From Leeuwenhoekiella sp. (GTDB lineage Bacteria; Bacteroidota; Bacteroidia; Flavobacteriales; Flavobacteriaceae), in contig DRGP01000068.1 of the NCBI GenBank assembly GCA_011050015.1, forward strand, positions 1 to 45,722: a DNA stretch of 45,722 bases, given 5' to 3'. Positions 17,480 through 25,923 of the stretch are shown one piece after another. The translations under genes and the position numbers were made by a program. A model generated the notes under the pieces. The model searched no databases. It saw only the letters and a program-made list of their open reading frames with translations, and was not told the origin of the DNA. The number at the start of each line of letters is the position of its first letter. The first letter of the stretch is position 1.

Positions 17480-18334
17480 ATGAAAATCTATTTTATTTTT
17501 CCGTTACTTCTGAGTCTCTTTTTTATACAGTGTAAAAACGTTCAAAAAACAGAAAAATCGGTACAAAATGATCAGAAATCAGCAGAAGTTGCACCCGCAC
17601 CCACAGACTTTAACGCTTTGCTGAATGACTCCCCACGTCATAATGAATGGAAAACCCTAACGAGTAATGATAGGGAATTGTACACTTTTGTAACCTACCC
17701 AGAAATTTCTGAAAAAGCCAAAGCGGTTATCGTAATTCATGAAAACCGTGGACTAAACGAATGGGCGCGTTATTTTGCAGATCAACTTGCCGCACAGGGA
17801 TATTTGGTTTTGGCTCCTGATTTACTCTCAAATTTTAAGGAAGGCATTGAAAAGACAACCGATTTTGAAAATTCTGATAAAGCGAGGGAGGCTATTTATG
17901 AATTGGATGATAAAAAGGTGACGGGAGATCTGGATGCGGTTTATAATTATGCAAAATCTATCGATGCTGCCACTGGTGAAGTCGCAGTTGTGGGCTTTTG
18001 CTGGGGCGGCTCCCAGACCTTTCGTTATGCAACCCAAAATCCAGATATATCTTCTGCACATGTTTTTTACGGTACAGCTCCAGATAATGACCAACTTTTA
18101 GAACAAATAGGTGCACCGGTCTATGGTTATTATGGCGGGGAAGACAACCGTGTAAATGCTACGATAGAACAGACCAAAGAACTCATGTCACAATATGGGA
18201 AAACCTACGAACCTGTAATTTATGACGGTGCAGGCCATGCTTTTATGCGGCGTGGCGCGGAAGCCACGAGTGACGCGGCCAATAAAAAAGCGCATGATGA
18301 AGCCTGGGAACGTTTGCTTCAAAAATTGGAATAA
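17480..18334 (+). CDS. dienelactone hydrolase family lipoprotein
   Basis: A 284-residue alpha/beta hydrolase with an SPII signal and lipobox FIQC (Cys19), so it is probably membrane-anchored outside the cytoplasm. The catalytic triad of the dienelactone hydrolase family is seen: nucleophile Cys174 in GFCWGG, Asp222 in GGEDNRV, and His253 in GAGHAFMR. ENRGLNEWAR matches the usual E-x-R-G oxyanion region. Characterised members hydrolyse dienelactones or other esters, but most Bacteroidota members have no known substrate. It converges on the FNT channel gene with only 8 bp between the stops. Confidence 0.9.
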   Translation: MKIYFIFPLLLSLFFIQCKNVQKTEKSVQNDQKSAEVAPAPTDFNALLNDSPRHNEWKTLTSNDRELYTFVTYPEISEKAKAVIVIHENRGLNEWARYFADQLAAQGYLVLAPDLLSNFKEGIEKTTDFENSDKAREAIYELDDKKVTGDLDAVYNYAKSIDAATGEVAVVGFCWGGSQTFRYATQNPDISSAHVFYGTAPDNDQLLEQIGAPVYGYYGGEDNRVNATIEQTKELMSQYGKTYEPVIYDGAGHAFMRRGAEATSDAANKKAHDEAWERLLQKLE

Positions 18335-18342
18335 AGTAACGT

Positions 18343-19200
18343 TTAAGAACCACCTACATCATACACAAAGGCTCTGTATTTTAAGAGCGCAACAAAAAAT
18401 ACACCCCCTACCGCATTACCCAATAATGCCAAGCCTTCAAAAGTGATATATTCCAGTGGTGTTATTAATGAGCTACTTATAAGACCTGCAAAAACTTCCA
18501 CGTTGCCTATAATACTATGGTGCAAACTGGTAAACGCCATAACGGCTGTGATTATGAAAATCAAAATAATTCGGCTTATGGTTTCTTTTGACGACGTGAG
18601 CAGCCAGGATAGTAGCCCCATCAACCAACCAGCAAGTATAGCACTTACAAAGATAACATGCGGAGCGACACCGGCAACATGATCTGCAATTTCCCCAACA
18701 GCTGTAGCATCAAAAATATGGAGTTTTGGCCCTAACCAAGTAAGCACAACGGCCATAATACAGCCACCTATGAGGTTACCTAAAATTACAATACTCCACA
18801 GTCTGAAGAGACTTCCCAGGCTTTTCTTATTGTTGAGCACCGGTAGACTGAGCAGTGAAGTTTGCTCTGTAAAAAGGATTGACTGACCCAGAATGACCAT
18901 AATAAAGCCAATGGGATATACAAAGGCAATCGCTTTATATATAGTGTCTTCTTCCACTTTTCCGCTAAGAAAGCTAAACAAGCTACAAATTAGCAAATAG
19001 CTAAAACCAATCTCGAGCCCGGCAGTGAGCGAACTCAACAAAATACTGCTGGGACTTCTGTCATAGGTTTCCTGACCTTCAATAATCTGCTGTTTCAGGA
19101 TTTCACCGTGGGTTTTGGGGTTTTCCTTTTCGCTGGATTTTGAATTTTCCAGTTCGCTATCTATTTCTTCCTGATGTTTCTTTTTATCTTCTTCACTCAT
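18343..19200 (-). CDS. formate/nitrite transporter (FNT) family membrane protein
   Basis: A 285-residue inner-membrane protein with a charged N-terminal tail of about 60 residues (rich in E, K, S) and six hydrophobic helices. FNT-type signatures include GLEIGFSYL near helix 1, GNLIGGCIMAVV, and FTSLHHSIIGNVEVF, which matches the conserved helix-breaking loop of YfdC-like FNT members. FNT proteins are pentameric channels for small monovalent anions such as formate, nitrite or hydrosulfide. The YfdC-type branch has no settled substrate. Family assignment is firm and substrate open. Confidence 0.87.
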   Translation of the reverse strand: MSEEDKKKHQEEIDSELENSKSSEKENPKTHGEILKQQIIEGQETYDRSPSSILLSSLTAGLEIGFSYLLICSLFSFLSGKVEEDTIYKAIAFVYPIGFIMVILGQSILFTEQTSLLSLPVLNNKKSLGSLFRLWSIVILGNLIGGCIMAVVLTWLGPKLHIFDATAVGEIADHVAGVAPHVIFVSAILAGWLMGLLSWLLTSSKETISRIILIFIITAVMAFTSLHHSIIGNVEVFAGLISSSLITPLEYITFEGLALLGNAVGGVFFVALLKYRAFVYDVGGS

Positions 19201-19204
19201 CTTT

Positions 19205-19570
19205 TTCAGATCAATAAGGCTTCTTCACGAAGTAGTTGTTGTAATTTAAATTCGACATGTTTTTCCCTGCATGGGAATTATAGAACATATCGGTGTAAAC
19301 GAAACCAAAATTTTGACATAATAAACCCAAGTGCTATAATAGACTTTTTCCTCAGTATTTTATAACAAATATGTAATCTATCTTTATATTGACTTTGTGG
19401 TATGCCTCTGTGATGATATTTTTATCCCTGATTACCATAGCACCAAAAAGACCACCTTTACTGGTGGCCCTTCTTTTTTCAGCGAGAGCTATCGCGCTCC
19501 GCATAAATTCCAGGTATTCCCTTCTATTCAGTTCAATATAGAAAATTAAGTGTAAAAAAACAGTTTTCAA
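19205..19570 (-). pseudogene. remnant of a guanine-deaminase-like nucleoside deaminase
   Basis: The frame from 19570 reads MKTVFLHLIFYIELNRREYL and then FMRSAIALAEKR, GGLFGAMVIRDKNIITEAYHKV. That is the N-terminal strand-helix of CDA-fold deaminases (F-M-x-x-A-I-x-L-A, G-G-P-F-G-A-V-I-V-x-D). The frame then runs into unrelated residues and stops, so the zinc motifs HAE and PCxxC are missing. Further down the same strand (about 19300-19205), pieces in different frames such as FGFVYTDMF and QLLREEAL look like the C terminus of the same family. The gene appears deleted in the middle and frameshifted. The N-terminal match is good; the C-terminal match is tentative. Confidence 0.7.
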
Positions 19571-19586
19571 TATTGAATCTATAGCA

Positions 19587-21557
19587 TTAAGCGGTCAATT
19601 TTTCTTTAAAATCATTGATTATTCCGCCAATAAGTAACACCCTGATCTGTCTGTCACTCATGGTATGTCTAGCCTTGATCGTTACATCAATAGCGTCTTT
19701 TTTCTTTATGACAACTTCAATATCTTCTCTATTTTGAACATTTTTACGCACATTTTTAAAATGTACCATATCCCCTTGCTCAATTTTATCCAAATCTTCA
19801 TTATTAATAAATTCAAGAGGAAGAATACCAAAGTTTACAAGGTTCTGCCATGCGATACGAGCGTAGCTTTTTGCAATCACCGCAACTTGACCAAGGTATT
19901 TTGGAGCCAGTGCTGCGTGCTCCCTACTACTACCCTGCGCATAGTTTTCTCCTGCTACCACAACGTGACCACCATACTGATCTTTAGTTTCCATGGCACG
20001 ATCGTAGAAGGTTTCATCAATAACCGTATAACTATACTTACTGATTTCTGGAAGGTTACTTCTAAAAGGAAGTACTTCTGCACCGGCCTTTAAAATTTCA
20101 TCTGTCGACACATTATCGCCCATTTTTAAGATTACAGGCACATCATACGTATCTTGAAGTACATCTATATGGGGAAGCGATTTGATATTCGGTCCTTTTT
20201 TGAGTTCTATCTTGCTTGTATCTTCCACAGGGGCGACAAACATATCCATTTTAATGATATGCATTTCTGGTGCTTGATATTTAGGATAGGTCATACCGTA
20301 AAGTTCTTCCAGATCACGAGGATCTGTAATCTCACCGGTCAATGCTGAAGCAGCAGCTGTTTCTGGGCTGCATAAGTACACCTGATCATCCTTAGTACCC
20401 GAGCGGTCTGGGAAATTACGAGGCATAGTCCGTAAACTTATAGTATTACTGGCGGGTGCCTGCCCCATACCGATGCAGCCCATGCAACCACTCTGGTGAA
20501 AACGTGCTCCAGCAGTAATCAGGTTTGCAAAGGTTTTATTCTCAATCATATTCTGAATGATCTGACGGCTGGTAGGGTTAACGTCAAAAGAGACATCTGG
20601 ATTTACGGCCTTATCTTTAACTATGGCGCCAGCGACCCAGAAATCACGCAAACCGGGGTTTGCAGATGAACCTAAGACTACTTGACCTATTTTTTTACCG
20701 GCGACTTCACTCACTGGAACTACATTACCTGGACTTGTGGGCATAGCGATAAGTGGCACCAAATCATCCAAGACGATCTCATCGTGTAAGTCATACTCAC
20801 AGCCTTCATCAGCTACCAGTTCTGACCAATCTGCTTCCCGATCCTGGGATTTTAAGAATCTTTTTGTTTCCTGATCACTAGGAAAAACGGTTGTGGTCGC
20901 ACCTAATTCGGCTCCCATGTTTGCAATAACATGACGATCCATCGCGCTTAGGTTTGCCAGGCCGTCACCATAATATTCTATAATTTTACCTACGCCCCCT
21001 TTTACATCATGACGGCGCAGCATTTCTAAAATAACGTCTTTTGCACTTACCCAATCTGGTAAGTTTCCGGTAAGTTTTACCCCCATTACCTGAGGCATTT
21101 TTACATAATACGGCTGGCCTGCAATGGCTGCCGCGACATCAAGGCCACCAGTTCCTATGGCAAGCATGCCCAGAGATCCCGCTGCGCAGCTGTGACTATC
21201 ACTCCCCACAAGGGTTTTGCCCGGTTTACCAAAGCGCTCCATATGCAAAGGATGACTTACCCCGTTACCTGGACGGCTATACCAAAGTCCAAATTTTTGA
21301 GCGGCACTGTGTAAAAAAGCATGATCATCTGCATTTTTAAAATCGGTTTGCAGTAAGTTATGATCAACGTATTGTACGGCAACTTCAGTCTTGGCACGGT
21401 CTAACTTCATCGCTTCAAGCTCTAACTGTACCAGTGTACCTGTGGCATCCTGCAATAAGGCTTGATCTATCTTAAGACCTATCTCTTTGCCAGGTTTAAG
21501 TTCACCGTCAATAAGATGGGCATTTATTAATTTTTGGGTAACATTATATCCACTCAT
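19587..21557 (-). CDS. aconitate hydratase, compact 'Aquifex-type' form
   Basis: A 656-residue protein of the compact aconitase family, shorter than AcnA or AcnB. It should interconvert citrate and isocitrate. DSHSCAAGSLGMLAIGTGGLD (from Asp120), QSGCMGCIGMG (Cys358, Cys361) and the C-terminal swivel motif NYAQGSSREHAALAP are clear. The position of the first cluster cysteine (GSCTN in canonical aconitases) reads LGSSANPG, with Ser298. I recall the same substitution in actinobacterial homologues. Cys124, Cys253 and Cys396 are other candidate ligands. Flavobacteria usually also carry a larger aconitase, so this may be a second isozyme; that is inference. Confidence 0.85.
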   Translation of the reverse strand: MSGYNVTQKLINAHLIDGELKPGKEIGLKIDQALLQDATGTLVQLELEAMKLDRAKTEVAVQYVDHNLLQTDFKNADDHAFLHSAAQKFGLWYSRPGNGVSHPLHMERFGKPGKTLVGSDSHSCAAGSLGMLAIGTGGLDVAAAIAGQPYYVKMPQVMGVKLTGNLPDWVSAKDVILEMLRRHDVKGGVGKIIEYYGDGLANLSAMDRHVIANMGAELGATTTVFPSDQETKRFLKSQDREADWSELVADEGCEYDLHDEIVLDDLVPLIAMPTSPGNVVPVSEVAGKKIGQVVLGSSANPGLRDFWVAGAIVKDKAVNPDVSFDVNPTSRQIIQNMIENKTFANLITAGARFHQSGCMGCIGMGQAPASNTISLRTMPRNFPDRSGTKDDQVYLCSPETAAASALTGEITDPRDLEELYGMTYPKYQAPEMHIIKMDMFVAPVEDTSKIELKKGPNIKSLPHIDVLQDTYDVPVILKMGDNVSTDEILKAGAEVLPFRSNLPEISKYSYTVIDETFYDRAMETKDQYGGHVVVAGENYAQGSSREHAALAPKYLGQVAVIAKSYARIAWQNLVNFGILPLEFINNEDLDKIEQGDMVHFKNVRKNVQNREDIEVVIKKKDAIDVTIKARHTMSDRQIRVLLIGGIINDFKEKLTA

Positions 21558-21696
21558 GGGTAATCTTTGTTATGGTTAATTAGTTGGAAGAAATTAATCA
21601 GAATGCAGTTTCCGGGCAATTATTTAACATCAATTTAGAATCTAGGGTGATTACGGACTTCACTAGTTATCTATTTTTACATCTTAAAATTAAAAT

Positions 21697-22668
21697 ATGT
21701 GGGTCTGGGGTCTTTTTATCGTTTTTATTTTATTATGTCTTGCCCTTGATCTGGGTATTTTTAATAGAAATGCGCATGTCATAAAAAGTAAAGAAGCCAG
21801 TATGTGGACGGCAGTCTGGGTATCTGTTGCCCTGGCTTTTAGCGGTGTTATTTATTGGCTTTTTTCGGCGGAAATGGTTGAAAATCCCACTAATTTGAGC
21901 CCTGATAATGCGGTTTTAAAATATATTACCGGCTATCTTATAGAGCTCTCGTTGAGTATAGATAACGTGTTTGTAATTGCGGTCATATTTTCCTCATTTG
22001 CCATTCCCCAAAAGTATCAGCACCGGGTTCTTTTCTGGGGTATTCTGGGAGCGATTATTTTTAGGGCGCTCATGATAGTCTTTGGCGTAGCATTAATTAA
22101 TAAATTTGACTGGATCATTTATGTTTTTGGCGCTTTTCTACTATATACCGCTTTTAAAATGTTTAAATCTGACGATTCAGATTTTAATCCTAAAGATTCT
22201 GCCGTTTTCAGGTATGTGAAAAAGCTGTTTCCTGTAACCACAGAAACAGATGGCGCTAATTTCTTTATGCATATTGACGGCAAACGCTTGGCCACTCCCC
22301 TATTTATCGCTCTTATTATCATAGAATTGACCGACATACTTTTTGCACTGGACAGCATACCGGCAATTCTTGCCATTACCGCAGATCCTTTTATTGTTTT
22401 TACGTCTAATATACTGGCCATTCTGGGGCTGCGCTCCATGTATTTTTTAATATCCAGAATGCTTTCAAAATTCAGGTATATTAATTATAGTCTGGTTATT
22501 ATACTTGCTTTTGTAGGTCTTAAAATGATTTTTTCCCATATAATCGAGATACCGGAATGGTTGTCACTCTGCGTGATCATCCTTTCGCTTGCTGGCGGAA
22601 TCATTGCCTCAAGAGTTATTCAAGATGATGAAACTGAAGAAAATAAAGATACGCCCGCAAAAGGCTAG
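21697..22668 (+). CDS. TerC/Alx family membrane protein
   Basis: A 323-residue inner-membrane protein with about nine hydrophobic helices. The TerC signatures are SLSIDNVFVIAVIFSSF (about residues 87-103) and ALDSIPAILAIT (about 221-232), both with the conserved acidic residues of the metal site. MWVWGLFIVFILLCLALDLG opens the protein. E. coli Alx is linked to alkaline pH and manganese export. A manganese or other metal-export role is likely here. The 139-bp spacer from the divergent aconitase gene shows no recognisable yybP-ykoY (manganese) riboswitch. Confidence 0.9.
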   Translation: MWVWGLFIVFILLCLALDLGIFNRNAHVIKSKEASMWTAVWVSVALAFSGVIYWLFSAEMVENPTNLSPDNAVLKYITGYLIELSLSIDNVFVIAVIFSSFAIPQKYQHRVLFWGILGAIIFRALMIVFGVALINKFDWIIYVFGAFLLYTAFKMFKSDDSDFNPKDSAVFRYVKKLFPVTTETDGANFFMHIDGKRLATPLFIALIIIELTDILFALDSIPAILAITADPFIVFTSNILAILGLRSMYFLISRMLSKFRYINYSLVIILAFVGLKMIFSHIIEIPEWLSLCVIILSLAGGIIASRVIQDDETEENKDTPAKG

Positions 22669-22783
22669 GTTTTAAAAAAATATTAATGCGTGAGCTATGC
22701 TTCACAAAGAAAGCCTAAAACCTCTTGACCTTGCTCTGGCATTGCTTAACTTTCATCGTACTAATCCAAAAAAATATAGAACA

Positions 22784-23089
22784 ATGAACTATAATTTTGA
22801 ATACCACGATGTTAGTAAAAGTGAAGCCCTTGAAAATTTCACAAAAGAGCAGTTGGATAAACTGGTAAACAAGTACGATTTCTTAGTGCGTGCAGATATA
22901 TTTTTTAAAACTGAAAACACATCAAGCGATGAGACTGGCATGAAATGCGGTATTCGTATGAGTGCCCCCGGTCCCCGTCTGTTTGCAGAAAGTAGCTCAA
23001 AGACCTTTCATGAGTCTGTAAAGAAAACCATTAAAGAGCTTAATGTACAGCTTAAAAAACGAAAGGATAAAATGAAATCACATCAATAA
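22784..23089 (+). CDS. hpf: ribosome hibernation promoting factor (HPF/RaiA family)
   Basis: A 101-residue protein from the ATG at 22784. An upstream in-frame ATG at 22697 would add 29 residues unlike the family, so I prefer the internal start, MNYNFEYHDVSKSEAL. The HPF beta-alpha-beta-beta-beta-alpha pattern is visible: E-Y-H-D-V-S, ENFTKEQLDKL, RADIFFKTE, GIRMSAPGPRLFAES, and the basic C-terminal helix ending in KKRKDKMKS. It would bind the 30S decoding region to inactivate ribosomes in stationary phase or stress. The next gene starts 8 bp after its stop, so the two are probably one transcript. Confidence 0.82.
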   Translation: MNYNFEYHDVSKSEALENFTKEQLDKLVNKYDFLVRADIFFKTENTSSDETGMKCGIRMSAPGPRLFAESSSKTFHESVKKTIKELNVQLKKRKDKMKSHQ

Positions 23090-23097
23090 ATACGACT

Positions 23098-23604
23098 ATG
23101 AACTCTATTGCAAGAAATGATAACCAGTTAACGCTGGTGTATAGTAGCAAGACACGATTGGGCAAACGTACCCGCGCGCATGTAGATGCCGTTCAATCTA
23201 CAGATCTGCAGACTATAGACATCGCAGAAACCAAATTAACAGGCACACAATGGGCAGAACTTGCCGAAGGCCTCAATAAAGAGATCAAAGACCTGGTCAA
23301 CTATGAGGAGGCAGATACCGAAGAAGAAGATAAGGTTCAGGGGGATTTTGATGAGAACGACTATATTAATATTCTCAATAACAGCCCAGAGCTTTTTACA
23401 CATCCTATTGCGATTCTAGGTAAGGAAATGTTACAAATCACAAACCCCACCGATATTCAACAGTTTATAGAAGTAGATTCTGCGGGTCTTGAAAAGAAAA
23501 TGATGTATGATGATCCTGTGATCAGCAAACAGACCAAAGGTGAAAAATTTATCGAGAAAAATGGGGAACAGAAACAGGAAGATTCTCAAAAGAAAAATAA
23601 GTAA
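23098..23604 (+). CDS. ArsC/Spx-fold protein lacking cysteine
   Basis: A 168-residue protein. Residues 11-70 read LTLVYSSKTRLGKRTRAHVDA, then IDIAETKLTGTQWAELAEGL, which is the thioredoxin-like ArsC/Spx topology. PELFTHPIAILGKEML and ITNPTDIQQFIEVD match the conserved ArsC region LxxxPxLIxRP and the closing segment. The catalytic Cys of CxxS/CxxC is absent, and the whole protein has no cysteine, so arsenate reduction is excluded. An acidic insert (EEADTEEEDKVQ) and a basic C-terminal tail flank the core. It follows the hibernation factor gene by 8 bp and is closed by a terminator, so its role is likely tied to ribosome hibernation or stress regulation. Function unknown. Confidence 0.72.
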   Translation: MNSIARNDNQLTLVYSSKTRLGKRTRAHVDAVQSTDLQTIDIAETKLTGTQWAELAEGLNKEIKDLVNYEEADTEEEDKVQGDFDENDYINILNNSPELFTHPIAILGKEMLQITNPTDIQQFIEVDSAGLEKKMMYDDPVISKQTKGEKFIEKNGEQKQEDSQKKNK

Positions 23605-23628
23605 ATTTCATTTTTTACTGAGAAAATA

Positions 23629-23663
23629 ACTAAAAAAGCGGCCTTTATGGTCGCTTTTTTAGT
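23629..23663 (+). terminator. intrinsic terminator of the hpf operon
   Basis: 15-bp stem ACTAAAAAAGCGGCC / GGTCGCTTTTTTAGT with a single G-T pair and loop TTTAT. The T-run is part of the stem, so it can act in both directions. It starts 25 bp after the ArsC-like stop. Confidence 0.9.
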
Positions 23664-23892
23664 TAGGTGTATATCCTTAAAATTACGCTATCTGTGAAAT
23701 TTTATTATAAAATGATCAGTTTTTAGTGATGAAATTCCTGCATGTTTTCATGCCGTTTAAAATACAGCTATAAAAACCTCTTTTGACCCCTGCTAGTTCT
23801 GTAAAATATGTAAATAATTTAAAGCATTCGAAATGAAAAGTATTATCATCTATTGAATGAAAATCTACAGTTTAAGGTAGGTTTTTAGTGTT

Positions 23893-25008
23893 TTACAACC
23901 ATTTTTTCCGTTTGAAATACCACAACAATACTAAAAACACGATAACCATGGCGCCCAAGAGATAATAATAACCATTATCGTAGTGCAGTTCTGGAATATT
24001 GTCAAAATTCATCCCATAAATCCCGGCCATAAATGTAAGCGGAATAAATATACTTGATACGATGGTAAGTACTTTCATAACCTCGTTCATTCTATTACTT
24101 ATGGTGGTCATATACATATCCATAAGTCCCCAGGTCATTTCGCGGTATATTTCAACACTCTCTGCCACTTGTGCCACATGATCATGTAAATCGCGCAAAT
24201 ACGTGTCTGTGCGCTCATCTATAAGCGTATTATCTAATTTTTCTATTCGGCTCACTACCTCCCTGAAAGGATAAACCGCCTTTCTTATGCGCAAAACCTC
24301 ACGTTTTAACTCCTGTATTTCTTGGGTAATATCATTTTCCGTATGGCTTAAAAATAATTGATCTTCCAGGGTTTCTATGCGGTCGCTCATCGCTTCGGTC
24401 ATGATAAAATAATGATCTACCACAGCGTCCATAATGGCAAACATTAAGTAATCTGAACCTGCATTTCGTATACGTCCTTTGGCATTAGCAATACGCTGCC
24501 TTAAGGAATCAAACACATCCCCATCAGATTCCTGAAAAGTAATCACATGACCCTTGCAAAGCACGAGACTAATGTGCTCAGTGGTAAATACACCTTGGCT
24601 GTCAAAATAAAGCATTTTAAAAACCACAAATAAGTACTCTGGATACTCGTCTATTTTAGGACGTTGATTAGTATCTACGATATCCTCCAGAATAAGTGGA
24701 TGCAGTTTGAAGTGTGCTCCTAATTTTTCAATTTGATCAATCTGACTAAGTCCGTTTACATTGATCCATGTAACGACTTCCCCCTCTTTACTTGTTTTTA
24801 AAGCTTCATTTATCGTTTTGCTTGCAGAAACCCGGTGCTGTTGCGGCCCATATTCAATAATTTCTATATTTATATCTTTCTGTTCCTTGTTCCCGGTGTA
24901 GGTAAGCGTTCCCGGCACGTCATTTTTTAGTCGTTTTTCGGCGCGTCTAATTCCCGGGATTTTTGGGATCCTGGGCTTCTTGAATTTAATTCTTTTCTTC
25001 TGTGCCAT
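23893..25008 (-). CDS. corA: CorA-family magnesium/cobalt transporter
   Basis: A 371-residue membrane channel. A large cytoplasmic N-terminal domain contains GEVVTWINVNGL and HPLILEDIVDTNQRPKIDEY, and two helices follow at about 308-328 and 345-365. The selectivity motif YGMN is at residues 331-334, and the C terminus is basic (FKRKKWL). This is the classic 2-TM-GxN pentameric Mg2+ channel architecture. The start is an ATG at 25008 followed by a lysine-rich segment. It lies downstream of the DJ-1 gene on the same strand, but a strong terminator between them makes separate transcription likely. Confidence 0.93.
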   Translation of the reverse strand: MAQKKRIKFKKPRIPKIPGIRRAEKRLKNDVPGTLTYTGNKEQKDINIEIIEYGPQQHRVSASKTINEALKTSKEGEVVTWINVNGLSQIDQIEKLGAHFKLHPLILEDIVDTNQRPKIDEYPEYLFVVFKMLYFDSQGVFTTEHISLVLCKGHVITFQESDGDVFDSLRQRIANAKGRIRNAGSDYLMFAIMDAVVDHYFIMTEAMSDRIETLEDQLFLSHTENDITQEIQELKREVLRIRKAVYPFREVVSRIEKLDNTLIDERTDTYLRDLHDHVAQVAESVEIYREMTWGLMDMYMTTISNRMNEVMKVLTIVSSIFIPLTFMAGIYGMNFDNIPELHYDNGYYYLLGAMVIVFLVLLWYFKRKKWL

Positions 25009-25128
25009 CTATTTTATTTTATTCAAATATACCATACAGGGAAATCAGTGTGAAATATAATGTTGCATGTGGGTGTATGAGATTTCAGAAAACCAATCTT
25101 TTAGGTGAAAAAATAGGGTTTATATCTA

Positions 25129-25156
25129 AAAAAACCTGCCAATTGGCAGGTTTTTT
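25129..25156 (-). terminator. intrinsic terminator of the DJ-1/PfpI gene
   Basis: Perfect 12-bp stem AAAAAACCTGCC / GGCAGGTTTTTT with loop AATT, 20 bp after the DJ-1 stop on the minus strand. It is symmetric, so it could also stop transcription on the plus strand. Confidence 0.92.
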
Positions 25157-25176
25157 ATTGAAATATATTTCAATTA

Positions 25177-25725
25177 TTAAGCATGTTGACGCTCATGTTT
25201 ACCTTCTTTGATCTCTTCAATCAATTTGGCATTAAAAGCAGGCAAATCATCAGGATTTCTACTGGTAACAAAACCTTGATCAACTACGACCTCGCTATCT
25301 TCCCACTTTGCTCCGGCATTTACCAGATCATCTTTAATAGAATTGAAAGAAGTTAATTTACGGCCTTCTACAACTCCTGCACTAATTAATAATTGTGGTG
25401 CATGACAAATTGCGGCTACTGGCTTTTTGGCTTTAAAAAAAGCTCTTATAAAATTAAGTGCATCTTCATTACGCCTCAATTTATCTGGATTGATAACTCC
25501 ACCGGGCAGCATCAATGCATTGTAATCATCAGCATGTACTTCGGTGATTGTTTTATCAACGTCATATTCTTTTGACCAATGGTCAGTGTCCCATGCTTTT
25601 ATTTTTCCTTTTTTCTCACTTATTACATGAACCTCAAAACCTTCTTTTTTCATGGCTTCTAGAGGTGAAGTAAGTTCTACTTCTTCAAATCCGTCTGTTG
25701 CTAAAATTGCTATCTTCTTATTCAT
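25177..25725 (-). CDS. DJ-1/PfpI family protein (YhbO/PfpI-like)
   Basis: A 182-residue cytoplasmic protein of the glutamine-amidotransferase-like fold. The nucleophile elbow is AAICHAPQ with Cys107 and His108. Glu14 in DGFEEVE is the conserved acidic residue that tunes the cysteine. PGGVINPDKLR matches the PfpI/YhbO pattern P-G-G-x-x-x-x-D-x-L-R. Members have been reported as intracellular proteases or as glyoxalase/deglycase stress proteins; the physiological activity is debated. It is monocistronic, bounded downstream by a strong hairpin. Three AGGGTTAA direct repeats lie upstream. Confidence 0.92.
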   Translation of the reverse strand: MNKKIAILATDGFEEVELTSPLEAMKKEGFEVHVISEKKGKIKAWDTDHWSKEYDVDKTITEVHADDYNALMLPGGVINPDKLRRNEDALNFIRAFFKAKKPVAAICHAPQLLISAGVVEGRKLTSFNSIKDDLVNAGAKWEDSEVVVDQGFVTSRNPDDLPAFNAKLIEEIKEGKHERQHA

Positions 25726-25788
25726 GATATTGCTATTTTTGGTTTCAATTAATTTATGATATAAAGATAGTGTGAAAGGTTTTATTGA

Positions 25789-25829
25789 AGGGTTAAATTA
25801 GGGTTAATCCTAGTCGTACCAAGGGTTAA
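25789..25829. promoter_or_regulatory. helically phased AGGGTTAA direct repeats upstream of the DJ-1 gene
   Basis: Three copies of AGGGTTAA start at 25789, 25800 and 25822, so the intervals are 11 and 22 bp, one and two DNA turns. They lie 64-104 bp upstream of the DJ-1/PfpI start codon. Such phasing suits an activator or response-regulator binding array. No factor is identified. Confidence 0.5.
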
Positions 25830-25923
25830 AGCTTGTTAATAAAAAGAGTTTTTTGTTAACTTAACACTGTTTTTAAGCCTAATTACCAGATTTTGCACTT
25901 CGCCTTAATTTACAGGATTTATA

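Noticed and set aside
21558-21696. Possible manganese (yybP-ykoY) riboswitch before the Alx gene
   Set aside because: I could not find the conserved paired loops in this short spacer.
22697-22783. 29-residue N-terminal extension of the hibernation factor
   Set aside because: Does not resemble HPF N termini; the internal ATG at 22784 gives the normal family length.
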